DNA of 48,411 nt from assembly GCA_001800675.1 (NCBI GenBank), contig MGVW01000016.1, forward strand, positions 7,686 through 56,096, written 5' to 3'. This stretch comes from Euryarchaeota archaeon RBG_13_57_23 (lineage in GTDB: Archaea > Thermoplasmatota > Thermoplasmata > UBA10834). The notes beneath the pieces were generated by a model. It was given only the letters and a program-made list of their open reading frames with translations, searched no databases and was not told where the DNA came from. Both the position numbers and the translations under genes were made by a program. How positions within the stretch are numbered: position 1 is the first letter of the stretch; every line of letters starts with the position of its first letter. Below are positions 1 through 7,299 of this stretch, in pieces.

Positions 1-1
1 C

Positions 2-850
2 ACATACGCACCTCTTCAGCATGATGCGGGGGTCATGGACGCGAGCCTGTACTTCGCCGAGAAGGGCGTGCCACTTGTGTTCTTCGGGATGCCTCAGCCA
101 GGAGCGACTGGACCGGCTACCCTCGTGGGTTCGCTCGTCGTCGGGAACGCGGAGGTTCTGAGCGCTCTGACGATGACTCAGTTGCATGCACCCGGAGCCG
201 CGGTCATATACGGAATGGGCAACGCGCCTCTGGACATGAGGACCACTATCAGAGCGGGCGGCAGCCCCGAGCACGCACTGTCCAGCGCGATGGCAACAGA
301 GCTGGCACACTACTACGGGATGCCCTCTTGCGTAGGAGTCTCCGCGACCGCGAAGCAGCCCGGCGATCAGGCCATTCTGGAGTACTACACCGGATGTGCT
401 GGTCCGCTCCTTGCGGGCGCTGACCTGATGTGTGGCATCGGGTTGCTCGAGGACTCCAGCTGTCTCTTCTATGAGCAGATCGTGATCGACAACGAGATCG
501 TAGGTGTCATCAGCAGGCTGATCAGGGGAGAGTGGGCGGACGATGTCACGCTCGCGCTCGACGTGATCGAGAAGGTCGGCGTCGGGAAGAACTTCCTTGC
601 CCAGAAGCACACGCTCCAGCACCTGAAGTCCGGAGACCACTTCATGCCCGAGCTCATCGACAGACGCTCGTTCGATTCGTGGTCCGCGGACGGCTCGAAG
701 TCGTTGGTGGACAAGGCCAGGGACAAGACCAAGTGGATTCTCGCGAACCACAAGGTGCCTGCGCTCGACTCCGACAAGCAGTCGAAGGTGAACTCGATCA
801 TCGAGAAGGCCAAGAAGCCCATGTGGGGCGGGGAGACCAAGACGGCCTAA
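2..850 (+). CDS. MttB-family (trimethylamine methyltransferase-like) protein, 5' partial
   Basis: The frame is open to the window edge, so the N-terminal part is missing. What remains is the C-terminal half of an MttB TIM barrel. The first in-frame residues read TYAPLQHDAGVMD, matching the region that reads SSPLQ in the next gene. Family motifs include GSPEHALSSAM and the helix LLAGADLMCGIGLLED. MttB methylates a corrinoid protein from trimethylamine using pyrrolysine read from an in-frame UAG. Here the pyrrolysine site, just before AKQPGDQA, appears to be serine and there is no internal TAG. It therefore belongs to the non-Pyl branch (MtgB-like), whose known members demethylate glycine betaine or other quaternary amines. 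The actual substrate is unknown, and no corrinoid protein gene is visible in the window. It is a paralogue of the next gene. Confidence 0.85.
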   Translation, partial: TYAPLQHDAGVMDASLYFAEKGVPLVFFGMPQPGATGPATLVGSLVVGNAEVLSALTMTQLHAPGAAVIYGMGNAPLDMRTTIRAGGSPEHALSSAMATELAHYYGMPSCVGVSATAKQPGDQAILEYYTGCAGPLLAGADLMCGIGLLEDSSCLFYEQIVIDNEIVGVISRLIRGEWADDVTLALDVIEKVGVGKNFLAQKHTLQHLKSGDHFMPELIDRRSFDSWSADGSKSLVDKARDKTKWILANHKVPALDSDKQSKVNSIIEKAKKPMWGGETKTA

Positions 851-954
851 ACCTCTTCCTGGCCGGGCGCGATTGCGTTCCGGCCGAACAGCTACATTTT
901 CCGGCGCCCTGAAACCTTTTGTGAGAGTACTGTCTAGGAACCGAGGGGGATGCA

Positions 955-2400
955 ATGGCGAACTCAATACCCGTCCGGTGGAGGCGGGAAGTGCTGACGA
1001 AGGACGGCGAGCGGCGGATCAGATATGCAGCTCTGGAGATCCTCGAAGTGACGGGGGTAGCCGTTCGAAGCGAAAAAGCGCAGAACCTGCTTCGTGAAGC
1101 CGGATGCGTTGTTGACAAGAAAAGCGCAGTCGTGAAATTTCCCCCAAGCCTGGTCGAGGAGATGGCCAAGAAGAACGACCGCTCAGTCACTTTCTATGGG
1201 AGGACTCGGAAGAACGACGCTAGGTTGGATTTCGAGCATGTCCACATCTGCAGCGACGGAAATGGCACTGAGGCGATGGACTTCGACACGAGGGAGCGAA
1301 GATCCTCTAGGAAAGAGGACGTGGCGAAGAGCGCCTTCGTCGCCGACGCGCTGAAGGGACACGGCATAAACTGGCCGAACGTCACCTCGCAGGATGTCCC
1401 TCAGGGAACCAGACACATTCACGACCTCCAAGCCACACTTGAGAACACGGAGAAGCACATCACACTCGCGACCGACACGACGGTCTGGGAGGTGCAGGAT
1501 GTGGTCGAGCTGGCTGCGGCGGCGGTAGGCGGCAAGGAAGAGCTGAGGAAGAGGCCGATCGTCTCATCGATACACACGAGTTCATCTCCCCTGCAGATCG
1601 AGGGCGAAGGACTTGACGCTGGTCTCGTGGCGGCCGATGCGGGCCTGCCAATATGCTTCTATGTCATGCCTGGACCTGGCTCCACCGGTCCAGCCACCTT
1701 GGCTGGTTCCGTGGCGGTCGGAGTTGCAGAAGCACTTGCGGGGAACACGATATTCCAGCTTCACAGACCAGGGACGGCGTATATCTTCAGCTGCGGTATG
1801 GCCAACATGGACATGAGGACCTCGACCCGCGCGGGGGGCAGCCCGGAACATGGGCTCACCTCGGCAGCGTACTCGCAGATGGCCCACATGTTCGGGTTCC
1901 CAGCGCTGGTCGGAGGATTCGTCACCACTTCCAAATGGCCGGACCAGCAAGCAGCTTACGAGAAGTTCGCGAGCGCGGTCACTCCGATACTTGCGGGTGC
2001 GGACATGATCGCAGGTATCGGCCTGCTGGAGGACTGCAGGACTATATGGCTCGAGCAACTCGTCATAGACAGCGAGATTTCTCAGATAATTGGCCGGATG
2101 GCCCAGGGCATCGAGGTCAGCGACGAGACTCTCGCGGTCGATGTCGTCAACAAAGTGGGCGTAGGTAAGGACTATCTCAGCCAGAGACACACGATGGACC
2201 ATTTCAAGACCGAGCACTTCATCCCCGTGATTACGGACCGCTCTTCGTGGGACACATGGGTGGCCAAGGGCTCGAAGAGCCTCATCCAGAGGGCCGGGGA
2301 TGAGGTGAAGAGGATCTTCAAGGAGCACACCGTCGAACCGGTCAGGAGCGAAGTCTCCGATACCGCGAAGAGGCTGGTACAGGAGCGCTCCAAGCAGTAG
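955..2400 (+). CDS. MttB-family methyltransferase without pyrrolysine
   Basis: A complete 481-residue protein, close to the usual MttB length. ATG at 955 follows a GAGGGG ribosome binding site at 943-948. The protein aligns from memory along its whole length with Methanosarcina MttB: N-terminal VRSEKAQNLLREAGCVVD, central HTSSSPLQIEG, then GSPEHGLTSAAYSQMA and LAGADMIAGIGLLED. At the position of MttB pyrrolysine (the residue four before the conserved Lys of SKWPDQQA) there is Val323. Known non-Pyl homologues such as MtgB transfer a methyl group from glycine betaine to a corrinoid protein. The substrate here cannot be read from sequence. The gene ends in TAG; TAG ends at least a dozen genes in this window, so UAG is an ordinary stop codon here. 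It lies 104 bases after its paralogue and may be co-transcribed. Confidence 0.88.
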   Translation: MANSIPVRWRREVLTKDGERRIRYAALEILEVTGVAVRSEKAQNLLREAGCVVDKKSAVVKFPPSLVEEMAKKNDRSVTFYGRTRKNDARLDFEHVHICSDGNGTEAMDFDTRERRSSRKEDVAKSAFVADALKGHGINWPNVTSQDVPQGTRHIHDLQATLENTEKHITLATDTTVWEVQDVVELAAAAVGGKEELRKRPIVSSIHTSSSPLQIEGEGLDAGLVAADAGLPICFYVMPGPGSTGPATLAGSVAVGVAEALAGNTIFQLHRPGTAYIFSCGMANMDMRTSTRAGGSPEHGLTSAAYSQMAHMFGFPALVGGFVTTSKWPDQQAAYEKFASAVTPILAGADMIAGIGLLEDCRTIWLEQLVIDSEISQIIGRMAQGIEVSDETLAVDVVNKVGVGKDYLSQRHTMDHFKTEHFIPVITDRSSWDTWVAKGSKSLIQRAGDEVKRIFKEHTVEPVRSEVSDTAKRLVQERSKQ

Positions 2401-2412
2401 AATCTCTCTTGT

Positions 2413-2850
2413 CTACTCCTTCACGGTTGTGAAGACGGCGCATGTGAGGGTCCTCGCGACCCCTTTGACCTCTCTGAGACGGTCTATGACGAGCTTGCCG
2501 ATCTCCTCCATGCTGGCTCCTCGAACTTTCAGGATCATGTCGTACTCGCCGGAAATCATGTGCACCTCGTAGATGCCCGTGATTGAAGCTATGTCCTCTG
2601 CCGTATCCCTCTGGGACAACCCTTTCTCCGGTTCGAACTGGACAAGGATGAACGCGGATACGCCGAGGCCCAGCTGCGCGTAATCGGGAACTGCGGTGTA
2701 TCTTCTTATCACTCCCTTCTGCTCCATCTTCACGATCCTGTCGTGGACCGTCGCCCGCGGCATCCCGAGTTCCTTGGCGATCGCCTTCGTAGTCTTCCTC
2801 GAATCCTCGGCAAGCTCTCCCAGAATCGCGGAGTCCTTATCGTCGAGCAT
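2413..2850 (-). CDS. Lrp/AsnC-family transcriptional regulator
   Basis: A 145-residue protein of standard Lrp/AsnC length. Residues 1-50 form the winged helix (LDDKDSAILGELAEDSRKT, with recognition helix around MPRATVHDRIVKME). Residues 60-140 form the RAM ligand-binding domain, with the GEYDMILKVR strand typical of the family. It is divergent from an asparagine synthetase gene, the same layout as asnC-asnA in E. coli, where AsnC responds to asparagine. That makes asparagine or aspartate a reasonable candidate effector, but this is inference. A perfect 17-base palindrome sits between its TATA-like element and its start codon, which suggests autorepression. Its 3' end faces the methyltransferase gene 12 bases away. 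Confidence 0.9.
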   Translation of the reverse strand: MLDDKDSAILGELAEDSRKTTKAIAKELGMPRATVHDRIVKMEQKGVIRRYTAVPDYAQLGLGVSAFILVQFEPEKGLSQRDTAEDIASITGIYEVHMISGEYDMILKVRGASMEEIGKLVIDRLREVKGVARTLTCAVFTTVKE

Positions 2851-2852
2851 GT

Positions 2853-2869
2853 TCCGTCATAATGACGGA
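2853..2869. promoter_or_regulatory. Palindromic operator of the AsnC-type regulator
   Basis: TCCGTCAT-A-ATGACGGA is a perfect 8-base inverted repeat around one central base. It ends three bases before the regulator's start codon and lies just downstream of a minus-strand TATA-like element (GATATACAAA, about 2872-2881). A bound protein would cover the transcript start. A related half site, ATGTCGGAT, lies at 2904-2912, exactly 42 bases from ATGACGGAT at 2862-2870, about four helical turns, on the asparagine synthetase side. Lrp-family octamers commonly bind phased sites. Confidence 0.65.
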
Positions 2870-2970
2870 TTTTGTATATCAACATTGGCATCATATTGGA
2901 AATATGTCGGATTATTCGTGGAAATGATGATATAGTCTGAGGCGCTAACCGTCTACTCTCAAGTGAGACC

Positions 2971-3891
2971 ATGCAGGCAGCCATCTCGCACATACGGGCC
3001 GAGGAGCACAGCAACATCCTCAGGGTACAGAGCGCAGCCCTGAAGGCCATTCACGACTACATGTATGAGAACAGGGTCGTCCAGGCTATGCCCATCATAC
3101 TCTCCCCGGCCACGGACCCGCTCAACCACCACCACTTCGACGCCAAGGTGGAGTACTACGGTCAGAAACTCAACCTGACGAAGAGCATGATCATACACAA
3201 GCAGCTCTCACTGCTCAACGACGGTATAGACAGAATATACTTCATGTCCCCGAACGTCCGGCTCGAGGACGCGAAGCTCAGGGATAGCGGGAGGCACCTG
3301 TTCGAGTTCACGCAAGTGGATATCGAGTTCAAGAACAAGAGCAAAGGGGATTTCTTCAAGTTCGTCGACGGCATGCTCGCCCACACCTTCAAGTTCGTGT
3401 CCAAGGAGTGTGCCAAGGAACTCGAGGCGCTGGGCCGCGACCTGAGGATGCCCAAGCTTCCCCTCAGAGTATACGAATCCGAAGAGCTCATGGCCGAGTA
3501 CGGAAAAGATTTCGAGAAGACCGCCTCCGAGAAGGCCAAGGACCCCTTCTGGATCACCAACTTCAGAAGGGAGTTCTACGATCGCGAGGACAAGCAGCGA
3601 AAGGGATACTTCCACAACTACGATGTCTTCTGGCCCGAGGGGTATGGAGAGGCGCTCTCCGGTGGCGAACGTGAGTGGGAACACGACGAGATCGTCAGGA
3701 AGATGCGTGAGAGGAAGACCGACACGAAGCCTTTCGACACATATCTCAAAGTCGCCAGCCAGGGCCTGATCCCGAAGACGGTTGGTGGGGGGTTGGGGAT
3801 CGAGAGGATGGTGCGGTTCATGACCGGAAGGAAGCACATCCGCGAAGTGACCATGTTCCCCCGGGTACCCGGTGAGGAGATCATATTCTGA
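2971..3891 (+). CDS. Archaeal-type asparagine synthetase A (AsnRS-like, without anticodon-binding domain)
   Basis: A 306-residue class II aminoacyl-tRNA-synthetase-like catalytic core with no N-terminal OB-fold anticodon-binding domain. Motif-2-like RDSGRHLFEFTQVDIEF lies near residues 106-122 and motif 3, GGGLGIERMVRF, near 267-278. This is the architecture of the archaeal asparagine synthetase related to AsnRS (AS-AR), which makes asparagine from aspartate, ammonia and ATP. The HHHFDAKVEYYG segment near residue 53 is typical of that group. It is divergent from an AsnC-type regulator across a 120-base intergenic region, with a weak TATA-like element (GATGATATAG, about 2926-2935). A truncated AsnRS paralogue of other function is possible but less likely given the regulator. 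Confidence 0.85.
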   Translation: MQAAISHIRAEEHSNILRVQSAALKAIHDYMYENRVVQAMPIILSPATDPLNHHHFDAKVEYYGQKLNLTKSMIIHKQLSLLNDGIDRIYFMSPNVRLEDAKLRDSGRHLFEFTQVDIEFKNKSKGDFFKFVDGMLAHTFKFVSKECAKELEALGRDLRMPKLPLRVYESEELMAEYGKDFEKTASEKAKDPFWITNFRREFYDREDKQRKGYFHNYDVFWPEGYGEALSGGEREWEHDEIVRKMRERKTDTKPFDTYLKVASQGLIPKTVGGGLGIERMVRFMTGRKHIREVTMFPRVPGEEIIF

Positions 3892-3913
3892 GACGGGACC
3901 TCGCGAGCTGAAA

Positions 3914-4846
3914 TCAGGATCGCTTCTCGACCTTCACGCCTGTTCCCGGAACAGTGATGAACGAATCCGATTTCAGGCCGACCGACTTGAACCCTGAGAC
4001 CATTGCCTTCCTGATCTTCTGGGCGTTGCCTTGAGAAATGGCGAAGACAGCTGGTCCAGAGCCGCCGATCGAGAATCCCAATGCGCCTGCCCCCATTGCC
4101 GCGTCCCTCACTTCAGAGTATCCGGGAATGAGCTTCATCCTGTGGGGCAAGGCCAACTTGTCGTCCAGGTAAGAGCCTATCATGCGAACGTTCCGGGTCA
4201 ACATCGCGTGAAGCATACCCGAGGCCAAACCCACGTTGCAGACCGCGTCCTTCATCTCCACGCTCGATGGCAGCATGCTCCTGGCCACGCGTGTCTCCAC
4301 GGAGATATCTGGCAGGGCGATTATTATCTGGAACCGCGGAGGGCGGATCCTCAGAATCTTCCTGGTCTTCAGATCCGAGACGACCGTGAACCCGCCGTAC
4401 AGCGCGGCCGAAACGTTGTCGAAGTGCCTCGATCCGGCGACCAGCTCCTCACCCATGGCAGATGCCTCGAGGATCATTCCCTTGTCCCGCACTCCAAGAA
4501 CGGCGGCCATTGCGACCGCTCCGCCAACTGATGATGCGGCGCTGCTTCCCAGGCCGCTCCCGGGTTTCATTCCCTTCCTAACCGACATCGAGAACCCGGC
4601 ATCGGAAGAGCCGCAGAGCTCGGCGAGTTTCATCGCTGAATACGAGGCCGTGTTCTTCTCAGGGTTGGTCGGGAGAGAGTACTTCCCGAGCACCTTCACC
4701 TCGTGCCTGCCCTTGGGGAGTCTGCGAACGACGATTCGGTCCCGTGGCGCGTCAAGGCAGAGGCCGAATGAATCGAACCCCGGTCCGAAGTTCGCAATCG
4801 TCGCGGGCGATGATACGACTGCACGGTCGCAGCTCACTTTCCACAC
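3914..4846 (-). CDS. thrB: Homoserine kinase
   Basis: A 310-residue GHMP kinase. The N-terminal SPATIANFGPGFDSFGLCLD is the homoserine kinase signature and KPGSGLGSSAASSVGGAVA (about 93-111) is the ATP-binding GHMP loop. The C-terminal GFSIGGSGPAVFAIS is the third GHMP motif. It phosphorylates homoserine at its hydroxyl group using ATP, giving the substrate of threonine synthase. The threonine synthase gene is divergent from it, and homoserine dehydrogenase and aspartate kinase follow on that operon. A minus-strand TATA-like sequence, CTTAATATGC (about 4872-4881), lies about 25 bases before the ATG, so the transcript is probably nearly leaderless. Confidence 0.95.
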   Translation of the reverse strand: MWKVSCDRAVVSSPATIANFGPGFDSFGLCLDAPRDRIVVRRLPKGRHEVKVLGKYSLPTNPEKNTASYSAMKLAELCGSSDAGFSMSVRKGMKPGSGLGSSAASSVGGAVAMAAVLGVRDKGMILEASAMGEELVAGSRHFDNVSAALYGGFTVVSDLKTRKILRIRPPRFQIIIALPDISVETRVARSMLPSSVEMKDAVCNVGLASGMLHAMLTRNVRMIGSYLDDKLALPHRMKLIPGYSEVRDAAMGAGALGFSIGGSGPAVFAISQGNAQKIRKAMVSGFKSVGLKSDSFITVPGTGVKVEKRS

Positions 4847-4968
4847 CCAGAACTGCTGTCATATCTTGCCTGCATATTAAGATGATTACGCGGAGAGACT
4901 CCGATGCACCGGAGGAAAACCGACCGAGCCAGTATGTCATTCTGACGCCCTCCAGAACCCCGAAGGAC

Positions 4969-4975
4969 TTATATT
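4969..4975 (+). promoter_or_regulatory. TATA box of the thrC operon
   Basis: TTATATT preceded by a purine-rich BRE-like CGAAGGA. The expected transcript start is near 4997, about 20 bases before the TTG start of thrC. The operator-like repeats at 4976-4999 follow directly. Confidence 0.6.
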
Positions 4976-4999
4976 CCCACTAGCCATAGTGGGCCCACT
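4976..4999. promoter_or_regulatory. Overlapping inverted repeats at the thrC operon start site
   Basis: Three copies of one hexamer alternate in orientation: CCCACT (4976-4981), six bases, AGTGGG (4988-4993), then CCCACT (4994-4999). The last two form the perfect 12-base palindrome AGTGGGCCCACT. The array fills the space between the TATA box and the expected transcript start, where an archaeal repressor would block RNA polymerase. The regulator is not identified; threonine, lysine or isoleucine control is plausible. Confidence 0.6.
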
Positions 5000-5016
5000 C
5001 GGCTGGGGATCACGGA

Positions 5017-6246
5017 TTGAGACCATTCGAGATGAGATGTATTGAGTGCGGCAAGGTCCACGATATGGGCCGGCCCGTTTACGCCTGCTCGTCCTGCGGG
5101 AACCTGCTTGAGATCCGCATGGACCGAGCGGAGGCTTTGAAGCGGATATCGAAGAACGACATCAAGAAGCGGCACGTGTCCGTCTGGAAGTACCGAGAGT
5201 TCATACCGATCAGCGACAAGGCGAAGGTCTACTCCCTCAACGAAGGTGGTACCCAGCTTCTCAAGTGCGGAAGGCTGGCCGAAGAGCTCGGCCTGAAGAA
5301 CTTGTATGTGAAGTTCGACGGCACGAACCCGACTGGGTCCTTCAAGGACCGAGGCATGACCGTTGGAATCACCAAGGCGAAGGAGCTCGGAATGAAGACC
5401 GTGACCTGTGCTTCGACCGGCAACACCTCGGCATCGCTCTCGGCGTATGCGGGCCTAGCAGGGATGAGATGTGTGGTCCTGATACCAGAGGGGAAGGTCG
5501 CTCTCGGTAAGCTCGCCCAGGCGATGATGCACGGCGCGACGATCGTCCAGGTGAAGGGCAACTTCGACCAGGCCCTGGAAATCGTCATGAAATCCTCGGA
5601 GAAGCTCGGCATGTATGTGCTGAACTCCGTGAATCCGTTCAGGATCGAGGGACAGAAGACCGCGGGCTTCGAGGTGTGCGACCAGCTCGGCGGGAAAAGC
5701 CCAGATTACCTCTACATACCGGTCGGCAACGGGGGCAACTCGGCAGCTTACTGGAAGGGATTCGAGGAATACGAGTCCCTCGGCTTGACCGATGGACTCC
5801 CCATGATCAGAGGCATCCAAGCGGAAGGATCTGCCCCCGTAGCGGACATGTTCAAGCACGGGAAGAAGGTCCTGGAACCCGTGAAGAAACCGGACACCGT
5901 CGCTACGGCAATCCGGATCGGAAACCCCGCCAACTGGAAGAAGACCGTGAAGGCCATCAAGGATTCGGGCGGAAGCGCGACCACCGTCAGCGACCCGGAG
6001 ATACTCGGCGCGCAGAAACTCCTAGCGAAGCTTGAGGGGATATTCGCGGAGCCCGCAGGAGCCGCCGCGCTTGCCGGTCTCAGGAAGGATGTCGATTCAG
6101 GGAGCATAGACCGGACGGCGTCGATTGTCTGCGTCTCAACTGGCCACGGCCTCAAGGACCCCGATATCGCGGTGTCCCAGAGCGCGAGGCCTAGGGTCAT
6201 CGAACCTACCATCGAAGCCCTCGAAGAGCTTCTGGAGGGCCGATGA
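5017..6246 (+). CDS. thrC: Threonine synthase
   Basis: A 409-residue PLP enzyme that converts O-phosphohomoserine to threonine. The N-terminus carries a zinc-ribbon-like CxxC...CxxC (C8, C11, C24, C27), as in archaeal threonine synthases. The PLP lysine is K110 in NPTGSFKDRG, followed by the ASTGNTSASLSAYA loop and the phosphate-binding GNGGNSAAY. A TTG start at 5017 with GGGGAT upstream is used; ATG at 5032 is an in-frame alternative just before the first CxxC. It heads an operon with hom one base downstream, then lysC and ilvD, and is divergent from thrB. Confidence 0.93.
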   Translation: MRPFEMRCIECGKVHDMGRPVYACSSCGNLLEIRMDRAEALKRISKNDIKKRHVSVWKYREFIPISDKAKVYSLNEGGTQLLKCGRLAEELGLKNLYVKFDGTNPTGSFKDRGMTVGITKAKELGMKTVTCASTGNTSASLSAYAGLAGMRCVVLIPEGKVALGKLAQAMMHGATIVQVKGNFDQALEIVMKSSEKLGMYVLNSVNPFRIEGQKTAGFEVCDQLGGKSPDYLYIPVGNGGNSAAYWKGFEEYESLGLTDGLPMIRGIQAEGSAPVADMFKHGKKVLEPVKKPDTVATAIRIGNPANWKKTVKAIKDSGGSATTVSDPEILGAQKLLAKLEGIFAEPAGAAALAGLRKDVDSGSIDRTASIVCVSTGHGLKDPDIAVSQSARPRVIEPTIEALEELLEGR

Positions 6247-6247
6247 G

Positions 6248-7261
6248 ATGCGCGTGATACTCGTTGGGTTCGGAGTCGTAGGCAGGAGCTTCGCGGAGCT
6301 CGTGGAGTCTGAGGCGCGCAAGCTCGAACGGGACTACGGCCTCAGGCCGAGGATAGTCGCTGCGGTCGACCACCTGGGTGCCGCCGTCGCGGAGGACGGG
6401 CTCGACGTCAAGACGGTTCTGGAATCGAAGAAGAAGTCCGGGACCATGGAGGGGCTCGGACAGCAGTACAGCGCTGGAAAGAGCGCTCTCGACGTGATCA
6501 AGGAGGTCGAGTGCGAGGTAGTCGTGGAGAGCACCCCGACAGAGCTGACCAGCGGAGAACCGGGCCTCGGTCATGTGAGGGCCGCCCTGAAAGAGGGCCG
6601 GCATGTGATATGCACGAACAAGGGACCGCTCGCGATTGCCATGCCCGCACTAATGGAGCTGGCCAACCACAACAAAGTTCTCCTGAAGTTCAGTGGCACG
6701 GTCGGCGGGGGCACGCCCGTCCTGGACTTCGCCAAGAAATGCCTGGAAGGCAGCAAGATACGGTCCATCAGCGGGATCCTCAACGGCACCTCCAACTTCA
6801 TACTCAGCAAGATGACGTCCGAGGGAGTGACGATGCAGGCCGCATTGGCGGAGGCCCAGAGACTGGGTTATGCAGAGGCAGATCCGACCTACGACATTGG
6901 TGGGTTCGACACCGCCTGCAAGCTCGTGATAACATCCAACTACGTGCTCGGAACCAGCCTCTCGATCAAGGACGTCCGGATAAAGGGGATCACGGAGATC
7001 TCGAAAAAGGATATCGACGAGGCCAAGTCGAAAGGCAGCGTCATCAAGCTCATAGGACGAGTGGAGAAGAACGCGAGCGTCCAGCCACAGGAGATACCAG
7101 CGACGCATCCGCTCAATGTGAGCGGTACGTTCAACGCAATATCGTTCGACACATACCCTGCAGGCGAGATAACCCTGGTCGGCAAAGGAGCTGGAGGCAT
7201 GGAGACCGCCAGCTCAGTGCTCCGGGATTTGATAGAGATAAGGAGGGCATTCGCCCGATAG
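6248..7261 (+). CDS. hom: Homoserine dehydrogenase
   Basis: A 337-residue protein of the short archaeal type without a C-terminal ACT domain. It reduces aspartate semialdehyde to homoserine with NAD(P)H. The Rossmann motif GFGVVG starts at residue 7, followed by CTNKGPLA, the FSGTVGGGTPV strand and NGTSNFILSKM. The substrate-site stretch AEADPTYDIGGFDTACKLVI is diagnostic. The start is ATG at 6248, one base after the thrC stop; an upstream extension of the frame runs inside thrC and has no family similarity. The tight packing implies co-translation with thrC. Confidence 0.95.
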   Translation: MRVILVGFGVVGRSFAELVESEARKLERDYGLRPRIVAAVDHLGAAVAEDGLDVKTVLESKKKSGTMEGLGQQYSAGKSALDVIKEVECEVVVESTPTELTSGEPGLGHVRAALKEGRHVICTNKGPLAIAMPALMELANHNKVLLKFSGTVGGGTPVLDFAKKCLEGSKIRSISGILNGTSNFILSKMTSEGVTMQAALAEAQRLGYAEADPTYDIGGFDTACKLVITSNYVLGTSLSIKDVRIKGITEISKKDIDEAKSKGSVIKLIGRVEKNASVQPQEIPATHPLNVSGTFNAISFDTYPAGEITLVGKGAGGMETASSVLRDLIEIRRAFAR

Positions 7262-7299
7262 GTATTTTTGTCGGGCTTCGATTCCAGGTTGGTCCGGTC

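Noticed and set aside
2398..2412. Possible pyrrolysine read-through at the TAG that ends the second MttB gene
   Set aside because: The TAG is at the normal C-terminus, the frame has no family sequence beyond it, and TAG is a frequent stop in neighbouring genes.
6125..6247. N-terminal extension of homoserine dehydrogenase
   Set aside because: Lies inside thrC; the family N-terminus MRVILVGFGVVG begins at 6248, right after the thrC stop.
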